From: an uncultured Treponema sp. | GTDB lineage: Bacteria > Spirochaetota > Spirochaetia > Treponematales > Treponemataceae | Reading direction: 5' to 3' | DNA: 44,699 nt | Assembly: GCA_910584475.1 (NCBI GenBank) | Contig: CAJUBD010000008.1 | Span: 110,223-154,921, forward strand | In this document: positions 21,066 through 29,860 of the stretch, in pieces | Layout: each line of letters opens with the position of its first letter | Position numbering within the stretch: position 1 is the stretch's first letter | Notes under the pieces: model-generated | What the model was told of the DNA's origin: nothing | Database searches by the model: none | What the model saw: only the letters and a program-made list of their open reading frames with translations | Position numbers and translations under genes: made by a program

Positions 21066-23813
21066 CTATTCTTTTTCCAAAACTTCATCCGCCAATTTTG
21101 CGAGCGCGAACGACAAGTCCTCTTCCTCCAAATCCTTTGAAAGCGATTTCATGTCGCCAACGACGATTTTCAAAAGTTCCTCAATCGAACGATTCGTAGC
21201 GGACGCGTTTTCAGGAACGATGCCAGTGAGCACGCCTGATTTTCGCAAGGCCACAGAAGTCTTCAGAAGGCCAGGCTCGCCTTCGAGCGCGGAAATCAAA
21301 TATTCGAGCGTTACGCGCGTGCGACTTTGGAGGAATTCCTTTTTTTCGTCTGGCGGAAGCGATTCGCTCAAGGCGCGCAAGGTCTTGAATAATTTTATCT
21401 GGCTTTCAAAATCGCGCTCGCTTTCCTCGCTTTTCAAAATATTTTCGACGGCAGGAACAAAACTTTGCATTTTTTCCAACGCCGCGTCAAAGGCCATTCT
21501 TTTGGCGTTTTCTTTTGCAGCCTCCACATCTTCCGCCAATTTTTTCGCGGCTTCCTCGGCAGCCTTGCGAGAAGCCTCTTGCTCTTCCTGTAATTTTCTT
21601 TCGGCTTCTTCAAGCGCGGCTTTTTGCTCCGCCAGTTTCTTCGCGGTCTCCTCGGCTTCCTTTCGGGCGGTCTCCTGTTCCTCCGCGAGTTTTCTCGCGG
21701 CTTCCTCGGCGGCGGCTTTTTCTTCTGCCAGCTTCTTCGCATTTTCCTCGGCTTCTTCAAGCGCGGCTTTTTCTTCCGCCAATTTTTTCTCGCTTTCTTC
21801 GACAGCTTTACGCGCGGCTTCCTGTTCCTCCGCAAGTTTTTTCGCCGTGTCATCCGCATCGTCAAAGGCTTTCGCTTGTCGGGCGGTCAATTGCGCGGTG
21901 ACGGCGGCAAGCTGCGCCGCCGATGCCGCTTCGAGAACGCGCTGCGTACTTTCTGTCATCCGCGATATTTTTTCCGCGTACGCAGTCGCAGCGACGGGAA
22001 TCTCAGAAGCGGAATTTGTCTCATGATTTGTTTTTGGCAAAGATTCTTTTTTAGAATTTTCAATATCATGATTTGAAGATGGTTCATCATCAACATCCGC
22101 AATCTCGAAAACATCATCGTCCAAACTTAACTCTTCATCAAGCAAATTCATATCTTCCGAATCGCTTCCTTCGATTTCATCATGGCTGTCAGCAATTCCA
22201 AAGAAATCCAATTCTTCGTCATCGTCAATCAAATGAGATTCTCCGAAAGCATCCAAATTAAAGTCATCCGCATCATCGTCTGATGAGTTTTCTTCGACTT
22301 GACTTTCAGCGACAGTTTCTTCTTGAGGAATTTTTCGCTCAGTTTCAGCGAGCGTTTCGAATGAATCAGTTTCTCCGGCTTTCTCCTGTGTTCCCTCCAT
22401 TTCAATTGTCGGAGCGGCAGAAACATTGGCGACGCCGACAGACAGAGCCAGACGTTTGGCGGAAATTTTGGCGATATGATTATTCGTATCATACGCCAAA
22501 GCCCTGTTATAATTTTCAAGGGCCTTGTTCATATTGCCGAGTCGCTCTTCTATCGATGCGAGCGAAACCAAAGCCTTCGCGTCATTCGGATTGGCAGCGA
22601 GGTATCTGTTAATGTAGTTCTCCGCCTTTTCCAAATCGCCTTTCTGCTTATAGCGATTTGACGCATTGCTCAAATGTTTTTTGTATTTCGAATCGCTTGA
22701 CTCGATCTTCTTGTAAGCCTTTTGCGCGCGGCGTTCGTCATTGGTACAGATATAATATTGTCCCGCCAAATCCAAAGTTTCCAAATCGTTTTTGTCTTTG
22801 TCGATAAGTTCTTTAATATCCCTGCTCGCATCGACTATCTTCTGCGCGCTCAAATTTATGGACGCGGACTCCTTTAAAAGTTGCTCATCGTCAGGAAAAG
22901 CGTCGCGAGCCTTTTGAATCGCATCGAGAGCCTCGACATTTTTGCCCTGCGCCTCAAGAGAATGCGCGAGCGCTTTTAAGACGGACGGCTGTTCGCCTTC
23001 GATTTGAATTGAATCGGCATAACTTTTTTCGGCGGATTCATAGTCTGATTCCGCCATATAAATGTCACCCAAAACAGATTGAAGACGCGCGTCATTCTCG
23101 TTAAGGGAAATGCCTTGTTCGGCGAGATTCTGCGCATCAGTTACGCGCCCGATTTTCAAAAGCAAGTTTGTGTAGTCGGCGTAGGCTTCGCCCCAACCCG
23201 GCTTGTAGCGCAACGCCGCTTCGTATTCTCGAATCGCGCAGTCGGTATTGCCGAAATTCTCATAAGTCTTCGCCAAGTTCAAATGCAAGATCGGATGGTT
23301 CTGGTCAACCTTCAAGCCTTTTTGATAAGCGGCAATCGCGCCTTCGTGATCGCCCTTTAACTCGTAAATCACGCCCAAATGGTTATAGGCAAGCACATCG
23401 CCTGGATCCAATGTGACTACAACCTCAAAGCAATCTATGGCGTCTTCGTATTTGCCCATCAGCTTGTAAGTGAAGCCCAAATTATAATACGCGCTTTCCT
23501 CTTTCGCGCCGGCTTTGAGAGCCTTGTTCAAAATTTCTATGGATTCCTCATAACATTTTATGCGGCGGAAAATTCCCCCGAGCGTCAAAAGAACATCGGC
23601 ATTTTGAGGATCCGTTTCAAGCAATTTCTGAAAAACAGGAAGAGCCTTTTCATCCTCGCCGCTTCTTATATAGACATTTCCAAGCCGCGCGAGCAAATCC
23701 ATGTTCCCAGGATTTTCCTTGATCAGACTTTTATAGAGCCGCGCGGCGAGCGCATAGTCGTGGGATATCACCGCTGAATTCGCGCGATTCAAGAGCAATG
23801 AATTTACTGACAT
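21066..23813 (-). CDS. TPR protein with Ala/Glu/Lys coiled-coil tail (TP0095-like)
   Basis: 915 residues from the ATG at 23813, chosen because AGGAGG lies 7 bases upstream (that sequence doubles as the last codons of the preceding gene). Residues ~1-440 are about twelve TPR units beginning SVNSLLLNRANSAVISHDYA, the same opening and pattern as the conserved Treponema TPR protein TP0095 as I remember it. An acidic linker (~450-610, Asp/Glu/Ser) is followed by a long heptad-rich segment (~640-800; repeated AEEKAALEEAE and KKLAEE motifs) and a short helical C-terminal domain. No signal peptide, so cytoplasmic. Likely a scaffold. It forms an operon with the upstream LamG-like gene (4 bases apart). 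Confidence 0.85.
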   Translation of the reverse strand: MSVNSLLLNRANSAVISHDYALAARLYKSLIKENPGNMDLLARLGNVYIRSGEDEKALPVFQKLLETDPQNADVLLTLGGIFRRIKCYEESIEILNKALKAGAKEESAYYNLGFTYKLMGKYEDAIDCFEVVVTLDPGDVLAYNHLGVIYELKGDHEGAIAAYQKGLKVDQNHPILHLNLAKTYENFGNTDCAIREYEAALRYKPGWGEAYADYTNLLLKIGRVTDAQNLAEQGISLNENDARLQSVLGDIYMAESDYESAEKSYADSIQIEGEQPSVLKALAHSLEAQGKNVEALDAIQKARDAFPDDEQLLKESASINLSAQKIVDASRDIKELIDKDKNDLETLDLAGQYYICTNDERRAQKAYKKIESSDSKYKKHLSNASNRYKQKGDLEKAENYINRYLAANPNDAKALVSLASIEERLGNMNKALENYNRALAYDTNNHIAKISAKRLALSVGVANVSAAPTIEMEGTQEKAGETDSFETLAETERKIPQEETVAESQVEENSSDDDADDFNLDAFGESHLIDDDEELDFFGIADSHDEIEGSDSEDMNLLDEELSLDDDVFEIADVDDEPSSNHDIENSKKESLPKTNHETNSASEIPVAATAYAEKISRMTESTQRVLEAASAAQLAAVTAQLTARQAKAFDDADDTAKKLAEEQEAARKAVEESEKKLAEEKAALEEAEENAKKLAEEKAAAEEAARKLAEEQETARKEAEETAKKLAEQKAALEEAERKLQEEQEASRKAAEEAAKKLAEDVEAAKENAKRMAFDAALEKMQSFVPAVENILKSEESERDFESQIKLFKTLRALSESLPPDEKKEFLQSRTRVTLEYLISALEGEPGLLKTSVALRKSGVLTGIVPENASATNRSIEELLKIVVGDMKSLSKDLEEEDLSFALAKLADEVLEKE

Positions 23814-23817
23814 AAAA

Positions 23818-25320
23818 TTACCTCCTGCCTGGCCGAGCATACACTTCGTTTGAAACGTTTCCGCTTATGTGCTCATCCAAATTTGAATATGTGGAAACGG
23901 CAAAGTAATAAATCGCGCCGTTTTTCAAGCCAGTCAATTTGAACTGACTGATGTTCTGGACTTTTATCGGAGACGGGCCTTGGTCGGCATCCGTTCCCAA
24001 ATATTCGCCTGGACGATTTCCGTAGTAAACATAATATCCGCCGGCGTTTTCGTCCACCGAAAAATTCCAGCTCAAATCCACGCCGCCGTCTTTCGCCCGT
24101 GCGCGAAGTTTCAATGGAGGAGCCGGAAGCGGAGTCTGCGAATAGTTGACTTTTATTTCCGTAACCGAAGGCGTTCGCTTTCCGCCGCCGTCAGGGAAAA
24201 GTTCCGCCGCAATTTGAAAGTATCTTCCGCTCACGCCAGAAATTTCCTCGCCGTTTTTCACCTGCTTCCATTCAGGAAAATTTTCATCCCAGCCAAAATA
24301 ATTTTCTCCCGCGCGGACATAATAACGAATCTCGGTTTGTGGCGGAACGTTTTCGACAATCGAAAGGCTGTTCAAAACCGAAGCGGGCGTAGTGGCGAGC
24401 GGCTTTGTGCGAAAACTTCCGCCGTCAATTTTAAACCGCTCGTAATTCAAATTCTTCGGATTGGAAGAATCCGTAACGCGACGAGAAATCTTAAAATCGT
24501 CGATGAGACCGACGAACGAAGAGCAAATATTTATCGGGGCGACTTCGCCGAAAATTGGCTGGAAAATCGTGCCGCCTTCGCGACCGCTTTCCGTTATGAA
24601 TTTCAGCGACTCGACTTTTCCGTCAATGCGATATTCCAGAAGCCCACTTTCCTCGTCATAAGAAATTTCATGGCGCGTCCATTTGTCCGGAATGAGCATC
24701 GTATAACTTTCCAAGCGAACTTCCCCGTTCTCGGAGGGCGCGCCTTCAAACAAATTAGTGAAAGTCCATACAGCGCAATTGTTTATGAACGCGCATTCGA
24801 TTTTTTGAAAAAAAACGTAGTAGTCGACAATTCGCGAGGAATGCCATTCAAAAATCACTTCGCCGTTCTCCGACGTGGCGGGACAAATCCAAAACTCAAT
24901 CGAAAAAGAACCGCCACGGTTTTTCGTGCCGAAAACCGAACCAGGCTTTCCGAGCAAAGAAATTCCGTCTCCGTTGCCTCGGCTCAAAGCCGCGCGTTTT
25001 CCCATAATCGATTTCGACACGCTCAAAAGCGAATTTTTTTCCACGGTATAATTTCCGCTCGAATCGGAAAAATTGCCGTTTTTGAAATCTTCGAAATCCA
25101 AAAGCAAGTCGGTTTCCACGGAAACTTCGTGAGCGTTCGTGGCAAGCTCCACGCATTCGTAGCCGAACCTTCCCATTCCGCGCGCGATTCCTTTTGCCGC
25201 TTCAAATTCCGGCCAGCCGTTTTTTCCGCCGAGCGTCACCGTCTTGCTTTCCGCGAAAAAATTATGCGCTACGACTAGACAAAGGAACGCAAAAATTGTT
25301 ATCATTTTTCTTAGTTTCAT
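23818..25320 (-). CDS. Exported protein with LamG-like and Fn3-like domains
   Basis: 500 residues from the ATG at 25320, supported by GGAG 9 bases upstream and a signal peptide (MKLRKMITIFAFLCLVVA). Residues ~90-285 form a concanavalin/LamG-like region (GSFSIEFWICPATSENGEV ... LIPDKWTRHEISYDE ... GLIDDFKISRR). A C-terminal fibronectin type III-like domain follows (APPLKLRARAKDGGVDLSW ... GGYYVYYGNRPGEYLG ... YFAVSTYSN). This pairing suggests a periplasmic or surface carbohydrate- or protein-binding role. It is co-transcribed with the TPR gene and divergent from uvrC. Confidence 0.8.
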   Translation of the reverse strand: MKLRKMITIFAFLCLVVAHNFFAESKTVTLGGKNGWPEFEAAKGIARGMGRFGYECVELATNAHEVSVETDLLLDFEDFKNGNFSDSSGNYTVEKNSLLSVSKSIMGKRAALSRGNGDGISLLGKPGSVFGTKNRGGSFSIEFWICPATSENGEVIFEWHSSRIVDYYVFFQKIECAFINNCAVWTFTNLFEGAPSENGEVRLESYTMLIPDKWTRHEISYDEESGLLEYRIDGKVESLKFITESGREGGTIFQPIFGEVAPINICSSFVGLIDDFKISRRVTDSSNPKNLNYERFKIDGGSFRTKPLATTPASVLNSLSIVENVPPQTEIRYYVRAGENYFGWDENFPEWKQVKNGEEISGVSGRYFQIAAELFPDGGGKRTPSVTEIKVNYSQTPLPAPPLKLRARAKDGGVDLSWNFSVDENAGGYYVYYGNRPGEYLGTDADQGPSPIKVQNISQFKLTGLKNGAIYYFAVSTYSNLDEHISGNVSNEVYARPGRR

Positions 25321-25364
25321 AAATTTATTCTCCATGCGCAACGCATGCGCACTTTTGTTTCATT

Positions 25365-27407
25365 ATGAATTCGGAAATTTCGACACGAGAAAAATTGCAT
25401 CAAACCGCACTCAAAGCGCCGGAATCCAGCGGAGTCTATCTTTGGAGAAATCCGCAGGAAACCGTCATTTATGTGGGCAAGGCAAAAAATCTCAAGAACC
25501 GCCTTTCCTCATATTTTTCCGGCCGCAAGGACATCAAGACTCGACTCCTGATTTCCCGCGCCAATTCAATCGAATACATCACGACAGCAAACGAATACGA
25601 AGCGTTTCTACTGGAAAACAATTTGATCAAAAAATACACGCCGCGCTACAACATCAATTTAAAAGACGGAAAGTCTTATCCCGTGCTCCGAATCACGAAC
25701 GAAAAATTCCCCCGCCTTTTCAAGACGCGCCAAATGGTCCAAGACGGCTCCACATATTTCGGACCGTTTCCCGATGTCACCGCGCTGGACACTTTCATCG
25801 ACACTCTCTACAAACTTTACCCGATTCGCCGCTGCAAAAAATTCCGCGAACGCGAATATCCATGCATGTATTACCACATAGGGCGTTGCAAAGCGCCGTG
25901 CTGTGGAAAAATCGACAAACAATCGTACATTTCATTTTTCGGCGAAATCGCAAAACTTCTTGAGGGAAAAGGAAAACAAACCGAAGATTCCCTTTCCGCC
26001 GAAATGAAAGCCGCGGCAAAAGAATTGAATTTTGAAAAAGCGGCAAGAATTCGCGACGGGCTGAAAGCGCTTTTGATAATGCAAAACCAAAACATCGTGG
26101 AAGACTTTTCCGCCGAAGACCGCGACTACATCGCGCATTGGCGCGAAGGCGAATTGGTGAGTTTTACCGTCTTGAAAATCCGCGAAGGAAAAGTGCAAGG
26201 ACGCGACAACTACCGCGCCGAAAGCCTGAACGAAGACAACGAGCTTTTGCCAGAATTCATGAACGCGTATTACGAAGAGGAAAAAGATTTGCCGCCCGCG
26301 ATTTATGTCCCCTCCCAAAGCGGCTTGGAATTCATTTCGCGCTGGATAAAAGAAAAATTCAATTCGGACACGAAAATAATTTTGGTCACGGAGCGAATGG
26401 AAAACGCCGCGCGGCACAAGGCGGCTTTGGATATGGCAGCGCAAAACGCGCACGAAGATATAATCCGCCGTCTGCGCGAACGCGGAGACACGCCCGCGTT
26501 GGAAGAATTGAAAAATTGCCTCGCGCTTCCTCGCCTGCCCGTCCGCATCGAAGGCTTCGACATCGCGCACATCGGAGGAAAATTTCCTGTCGCCTCGCTC
26601 ATCAGCTTTTACAACGGAAATCCCGACAAAAAAAATTACCGCTACTTCCGCCTGAAAACCACGGACGGCATCATCGACGATTTCGCATCGATGCGAGAAG
26701 CCGTAAGCCGCAGGTACACGCGCCTTTTGAACGAGCAGGCGGAATTGCCGGACTTGATTTTAATCGACGGAGGAATCGGGCAAGTGAACGCCGTGGACGG
26801 AATTCTGCGCTCTCTGAATTTGGAAATCCCGATTGCGGGACTTGCAAAGCGCGACGAAGAAATTTGGCGACCGCACACATCTGAGCCAATCTGCCTTCCA
26901 AAGAGAAGCGACGCGCTGCGCCTCTTGCAGAGAGTCCGCGACGAAACTCACCGCTTTGCCACGAGCCGCCGCGCCACGCTTCAGACAAAAGAAAACACTG
27001 TGAGCATTTTCGAATCGCTTCCAAGCGTAGGAGAAAAACGCTCGCGCGCGCTCACAAAAAAATTCGTAACTCTCGAAAACCTTGCGAACGCGCAGGAAGC
27101 TGAAATCGCAGAATGTCTGCACATTCGCGCGCAAGACGCTGCGCAGATTTTAATCGAAGCGAAAAAGCTTTTTTCCGAGCAAACCGAAAGGAAGGACGAG
27201 CAAAAGCGTTCTCTCAAAGAAGCCGCGAGTTTTCGTGCTTCTTGTGAGCAAAGCGATAAGGTGGTGTCTTGCCACCGACGAATGCAGCCTTTCGGCGAGC
27301 AAACGAAAACTCGTAAGCAAGCCATAGGCTTGCGATGTACGACAAAAGAAATCGCCGCGCACAACGAATACATTTCTGCGCTCGCGGATGCGGCGGGGGA
27401 AGAATAA
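25365..27407 (+). CDS. uvrC: UvrABC excinuclease subunit C with a repeat-derived C-terminal insert
   Basis: The dual-incision nuclease of nucleotide excision repair. The N-terminal GIY-YIG domain (SSGVYLWRNPQ, IYVGKAKNLKNRL) is at about residues 15-95, with YTPRYNINLKDGKSYP following. The UVR motif is at ~205-240 (AAKELNFEKAARIRD), the RNase H-like endonuclease at ~385-540 (GFDIAHIGG ... LILIDGGIGQVNA) and the helix-hairpin-helix pair at ~555-615 (LPSVGEKRSRALTKKF). Residues ~621-657 are encoded by a palindromic repeat (27226-27335) kept in frame, after which about 20 residues remain. At 680 residues it is longer than the usual ~600. The core is intact, so function is probably retained. Confidence 0.93.
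   Translation: MNSEISTREKLHQTALKAPESSGVYLWRNPQETVIYVGKAKNLKNRLSSYFSGRKDIKTRLLISRANSIEYITTANEYEAFLLENNLIKKYTPRYNINLKDGKSYPVLRITNEKFPRLFKTRQMVQDGSTYFGPFPDVTALDTFIDTLYKLYPIRRCKKFREREYPCMYYHIGRCKAPCCGKIDKQSYISFFGEIAKLLEGKGKQTEDSLSAEMKAAAKELNFEKAARIRDGLKALLIMQNQNIVEDFSAEDRDYIAHWREGELVSFTVLKIREGKVQGRDNYRAESLNEDNELLPEFMNAYYEEEKDLPPAIYVPSQSGLEFISRWIKEKFNSDTKIILVTERMENAARHKAALDMAAQNAHEDIIRRLRERGDTPALEELKNCLALPRLPVRIEGFDIAHIGGKFPVASLISFYNGNPDKKNYRYFRLKTTDGIIDDFASMREAVSRRYTRLLNEQAELPDLILIDGGIGQVNAVDGILRSLNLEIPIAGLAKRDEEIWRPHTSEPICLPKRSDALRLLQRVRDETHRFATSRRATLQTKENTVSIFESLPSVGEKRSRALTKKFVTLENLANAQEAEIAECLHIRAQDAAQILIEAKKLFSEQTERKDEQKRSLKEAASFRASCEQSDKVVSCHRRMQPFGEQTKTRKQAIGLRCTTKEIAAHNEYISALADAAGEE
27226..27335 (+). 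repeat. Palindromic element in frame within uvrC
   Basis: Outer stem CGAGTTTTCGT/ACGAAAACTCG encloses GGTGG-TGTCTTG-CCACC and is followed by a second hairpin CAAGCC-ATA-GGCTTG. The right part (GCGAGCAAA..AAAACTCGTAAGCAAG..CTTGCGA) recurs at 4783-4868 (minus strand) in a non-coding site and, diverged, at 33063-33110. Confidence 0.75.
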
Positions 27408-27598
27408 AAAAGGGAGAGGAACACGCGTACATCGACAAACCGCGCTCCCCTCCCCAACCACAACATATCATGCAAGGGCATTCAATGCAATAACCCACAG
27501 TTTCGCAAGGCACAAATCGCAAGATCCGCGCCTTGCTACCGCGTTTGCGCCGCGCAGCGTGTCGCATTATTCACTATCAGCTATTCAATCTCCACTTA
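27408..27598. repeat. uvrC-ldhA convergent spacer
   Basis: There is no gene. It contains CTATCAGCTATTCAATC-type text related to the AATAGTTAATAATGAATA repeat, and short inverted repeats (CAAGGC/GCCTTG at about 27511-27536). No convincing T-tailed terminator for either gene is visible. Confidence 0.5.
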
Positions 27599-28594
27599 TC
27601 ACGCCTTCACTTCGTTTTTCAGTTCCGCGCCGCTTTCAAACGCCTTGGCATTTTCAAGCGAAACTTCCGCGATGTTCGCGAGCGCGTTCGTAGTCAAGAA
27701 TGCCTGATGGCTCGTAATCAAAACGTTCGGGAAAGTCAAAAGTCGCGCCAATGTGTCGTCCGTGATTACGGCCGCCGACCAATCGCTGAAAAAGTACTTG
27801 CTTTCCTCTTCGTAAACGTCAAGCGCGGCACCGCCGATTTCATTGTGCTTGAGCGCATGGACGAGCGCCTTGGAATCGATGAGCGCGCCGCGTCCAGTGT
27901 TTATCAAAATCGCGTCTCTTTTCATCCGCTTCATATTGTCGTGATTCGCGATGTGGAAAGTTTCCTCGTTGAGCGGACAATGGAACGAGAGCACGTCGCT
28001 TTGAGAAAAAATCTCAGGAACGTCGACATACTCAAATCCTTTTTTATCCGCCCATTCGCGGTTCGGAAATTTGTCGTACAAAATCACTTTCATTCCGAAA
28101 CCCGACAAAAGTTCCGCCATGACTTGCCCGATTTTTCCCGTGCCGAAAATTCCGGCGGTAAGTCCGTGCAAGTCGCGCCCTGTCAAGCCTTCCAAAGTGA
28201 AGTTGCCAGTTTTCGTGCGAAGATAACTTTGAGGAATGTGTCGAGTGAGCGCGAGCAGCATAGCCACCGCATGCTCGGCAACCGCATAAGGCGAATAAGC
28301 CGGAACGCGCACGATTTTTATTCCGGCATCCGCCGCCGCCGCAAGATCCGCATTGTTGAATCCCGCGCATCGAAACACGATTAGGCGAACGCCGTTTTCC
28401 TTCAAGATTGAAATAACTTTTTTGTCCGCGATGTCGTTCACGAAAATGCAAACCGCATCGAAACCTTTTGAAGCCATCGCAGTTTTTTCGTTCAACTTGA
28501 AGTCAAAGAAATCAATTTCGAATCCGAAATTTTCGTTGACCGCCGAAAAGCTTTCCTTTTCATAAGAATGCGTGTCATAAAATGCAATTTTCAT
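27599..28594 (-). CDS. ldhA: D-lactate dehydrogenase (LdhA-type)
   Basis: 331 residues from the ATG at 28594, with AAGGAG about 13 bases upstream. An NAD-dependent D-2-hydroxyacid dehydrogenase that reduces pyruvate to D-lactate. The Rossmann motif is GIFGTGKIGQVMAELL. Catalytic-site landmarks are RCAGFNN, SFHCPLNEETFHI, INTGRGALID and the His in SHQAFLT. The EESKYFFSDWS segment is characteristic of the LdhA branch rather than phosphoglycerate dehydrogenases. Fermentative lactate production fits an anaerobic spirochete. A four-hairpin element lies directly upstream, replacing the usual promoter region. Confidence 0.92.
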   Translation of the reverse strand: MKIAFYDTHSYEKESFSAVNENFGFEIDFFDFKLNEKTAMASKGFDAVCIFVNDIADKKVISILKENGVRLIVFRCAGFNNADLAAAADAGIKIVRVPAYSPYAVAEHAVAMLLALTRHIPQSYLRTKTGNFTLEGLTGRDLHGLTAGIFGTGKIGQVMAELLSGFGMKVILYDKFPNREWADKKGFEYVDVPEIFSQSDVLSFHCPLNEETFHIANHDNMKRMKRDAILINTGRGALIDSKALVHALKHNEIGGAALDVYEEESKYFFSDWSAAVITDDTLARLLTFPNVLITSHQAFLTTNALANIAEVSLENAKAFESGAELKNEVKA

Positions 28595-28638
28595 TTTGAT
28601 TTTTATCTCCTTGAAAAAACGAAATAAAAAATCGCGCG

Positions 28639-28785
28639 CGTTTAAAAATATTGTCAAGGATATTGACAATATTTTTAACTTCGAGTTTGCGACGCAAACT
28701 CGTCCATTAACTGTCGTTTCTCGTTTCACTATGAAACGACTTTTTCAACATTCTCGGAAACCGAAGTTTCCTGCGATGTTGAAAA
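28639..28785 (-). mobile_element. Four-hairpin structured element, copy B
   Basis: Read on the minus strand: H1 TTTTCAACAT/ATGTTGAAAA with inner GGAAAC-TTCG-GTTTCC; H2 GTCGTTTC/GAAACGAC with loop ATAGTGAAACGA; H3 CGAGTTTGCG/CGCAAACTCG; H4 TTAAAAATATTGTCAA/TTGACAATATTTTTAA ending in TTTAAACG. It has the same order and spacing as copy A. It lies between ldhA and copy C. Confidence 0.7.
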
Positions 28786-28819
28786 TTTATTGTACAATTT
28801 TCATTTAAAAATATAACAA

Positions 28820-28977
28820 CATTTTAAATTGTCGTCAAGAATATTGCCGACAATTTTAACTCGAGTTTTGTTCCAAAACTCGCTTGTTACACTTGCCCGT
28901 GCCGCAACAAGTTGCTAACGCGGGCGAAATTAAGTTCCTCGGAAGTTGAGACTTCCTGCGGACTTAATTTTTAAGGA
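28820..28977 (-). mobile_element. Four-hairpin structured element, copy C
   Basis: Read on the minus strand: H1 AAATTAAGT/ACTTAATTT with inner GGAAGT-CTCA-ACTTCC; H2 GCCCG/CGGGC with an extended loop; H3 CGAGTTTT-GGAAC-AAAACTCG; H4 TTAAAATTGTCG/CGACAATTTAA. H3 is identical to that of copy D. The outer end carries the TCCTTAA flank. No gene lies between 28595 and 29046 apart from these two elements. Confidence 0.65.
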
Positions 28978-29046
28978 ACGATTTTTTTGAAAGGCAAGAA
29001 AAAAAAGCAAATGCGAAACTCTTTTGTGTTTTCAATTTTTTGAACT

Positions 29047-29433
29047 TTAGTTTTTCCTTAGTTTTACAAGGATAGCTTTCACGGCGCAAAAAACCAGCAC
29101 GAAGCAAATCGAGCCGAACACCGCGCCGAGCGTGTCCGCGACCCAGTCGAAAAACGAACATTCCCGACCTGGCGTAAAACTTTGATGGATTTCGTCGATG
29201 ATTCCGTAAACTGAAGTGACGACGATTGGAAGCGGGATTTTCTTCATGCGATTTGTTCCACAAGCGAACGCCACCCAAAACGCAAGTCCCGCGAAACAGA
29301 TTCCGTGAACAAATTTGTCGGCGAATAGAAACGAGGGCATTGCGTCAATCTTTTCAAGCGAGGAAAGATACCAACTCGCGGCAAAAATCAGCGCGGCTGG
29401 AATCCATTTTGCGATTTTCAAAACAAATCTCAT
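29047..29433 (-). CDS. VanZ-like membrane protein
   Basis: 128 residues with four hydrophobic segments and the VanZ pattern: WYLSSL near the N-terminus, FADKFVHGICFAGLAFW, YGIIDEIHQSFTPGRECSFFDWVADTLGA. The DEIHQ...R..SFFDW signature is the family hallmark. VanZ-like proteins confer low-level teicoplanin tolerance in some hosts; in most genomes their role is unknown. GAAAG lies just upstream of the ATG. Confidence 0.85.
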   Translation of the reverse strand: MRFVLKIAKWIPAALIFAASWYLSSLEKIDAMPSFLFADKFVHGICFAGLAFWVAFACGTNRMKKIPLPIVVTSVYGIIDEIHQSFTPGRECSFFDWVADTLGAVFGSICFVLVFCAVKAILVKLRKN

Positions 29434-29465
29434 CTTTCAATATTAAATCTTTTTTCGCTGTCTGT

Positions 29466-29837
29466 CTAGCGTTTTGTCCGAATTTTTGTTCGCTTGCATG
29501 GATTTTTATTTCCCAAATGAAAAATCAGTCGATGAAACAAATGCTCCGCAGCAAGCCCAATTTCGTGCGATACGGATTTTGAATATGCAGGACGCGCGTT
29601 CCATGCGTGCGCATATACATAGCCCGCCACTTTTCCGTCAAGTTCGCACACGAAATAGGGAAATCCTGCCGAAATCTCCCTGATTCGCTCCTTCATGGCA
29701 TCCACGGCAACTGCTTCGGTTTCAAAAGTAACATCGGTATGCAAAACGAAATGATTGTATATTGAAGCGATGTCCGAAGCGTCGGTTTCCGCATCCACCG
29801 TTCGGACGTGCGCATTTTGTTTCGTTCGGTTTTCCAT
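29466..29837 (-). pseudogene. Truncated GNAT acetyltransferase (phosphinothricin acetyltransferase-like)
   Basis: From the ATG at 29837 (AAGGG 10 bases upstream) the frame reads DASDIASIYNHFVLHTDVTFETE ... FPYFVCELDGKVAGYVYAHAWNARPAYSKSV in essence, matching the first half of Pat/Bar-type N-acetyltransferases. After SKSV the match ends: the acetyl-CoA-binding motif A (RxxGxG/A) is absent and about 35 unrelated residues follow to the stop. The length is 123 against a usual ~165-170. It starts 23 bases after the dgt stop codon and was probably the second gene of a dgt operon. Confidence 0.7.
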
Positions 29838-29860
29838 AAATTTTCCCTTGTCGCAAATTC

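Noticed and set aside
21434..21865. Long Arg/Lys-rich frames opposite the TPR protein tail
   Set aside because: They are shadows of the repetitive Ala/Glu/Lys codons in the real gene on the minus strand.
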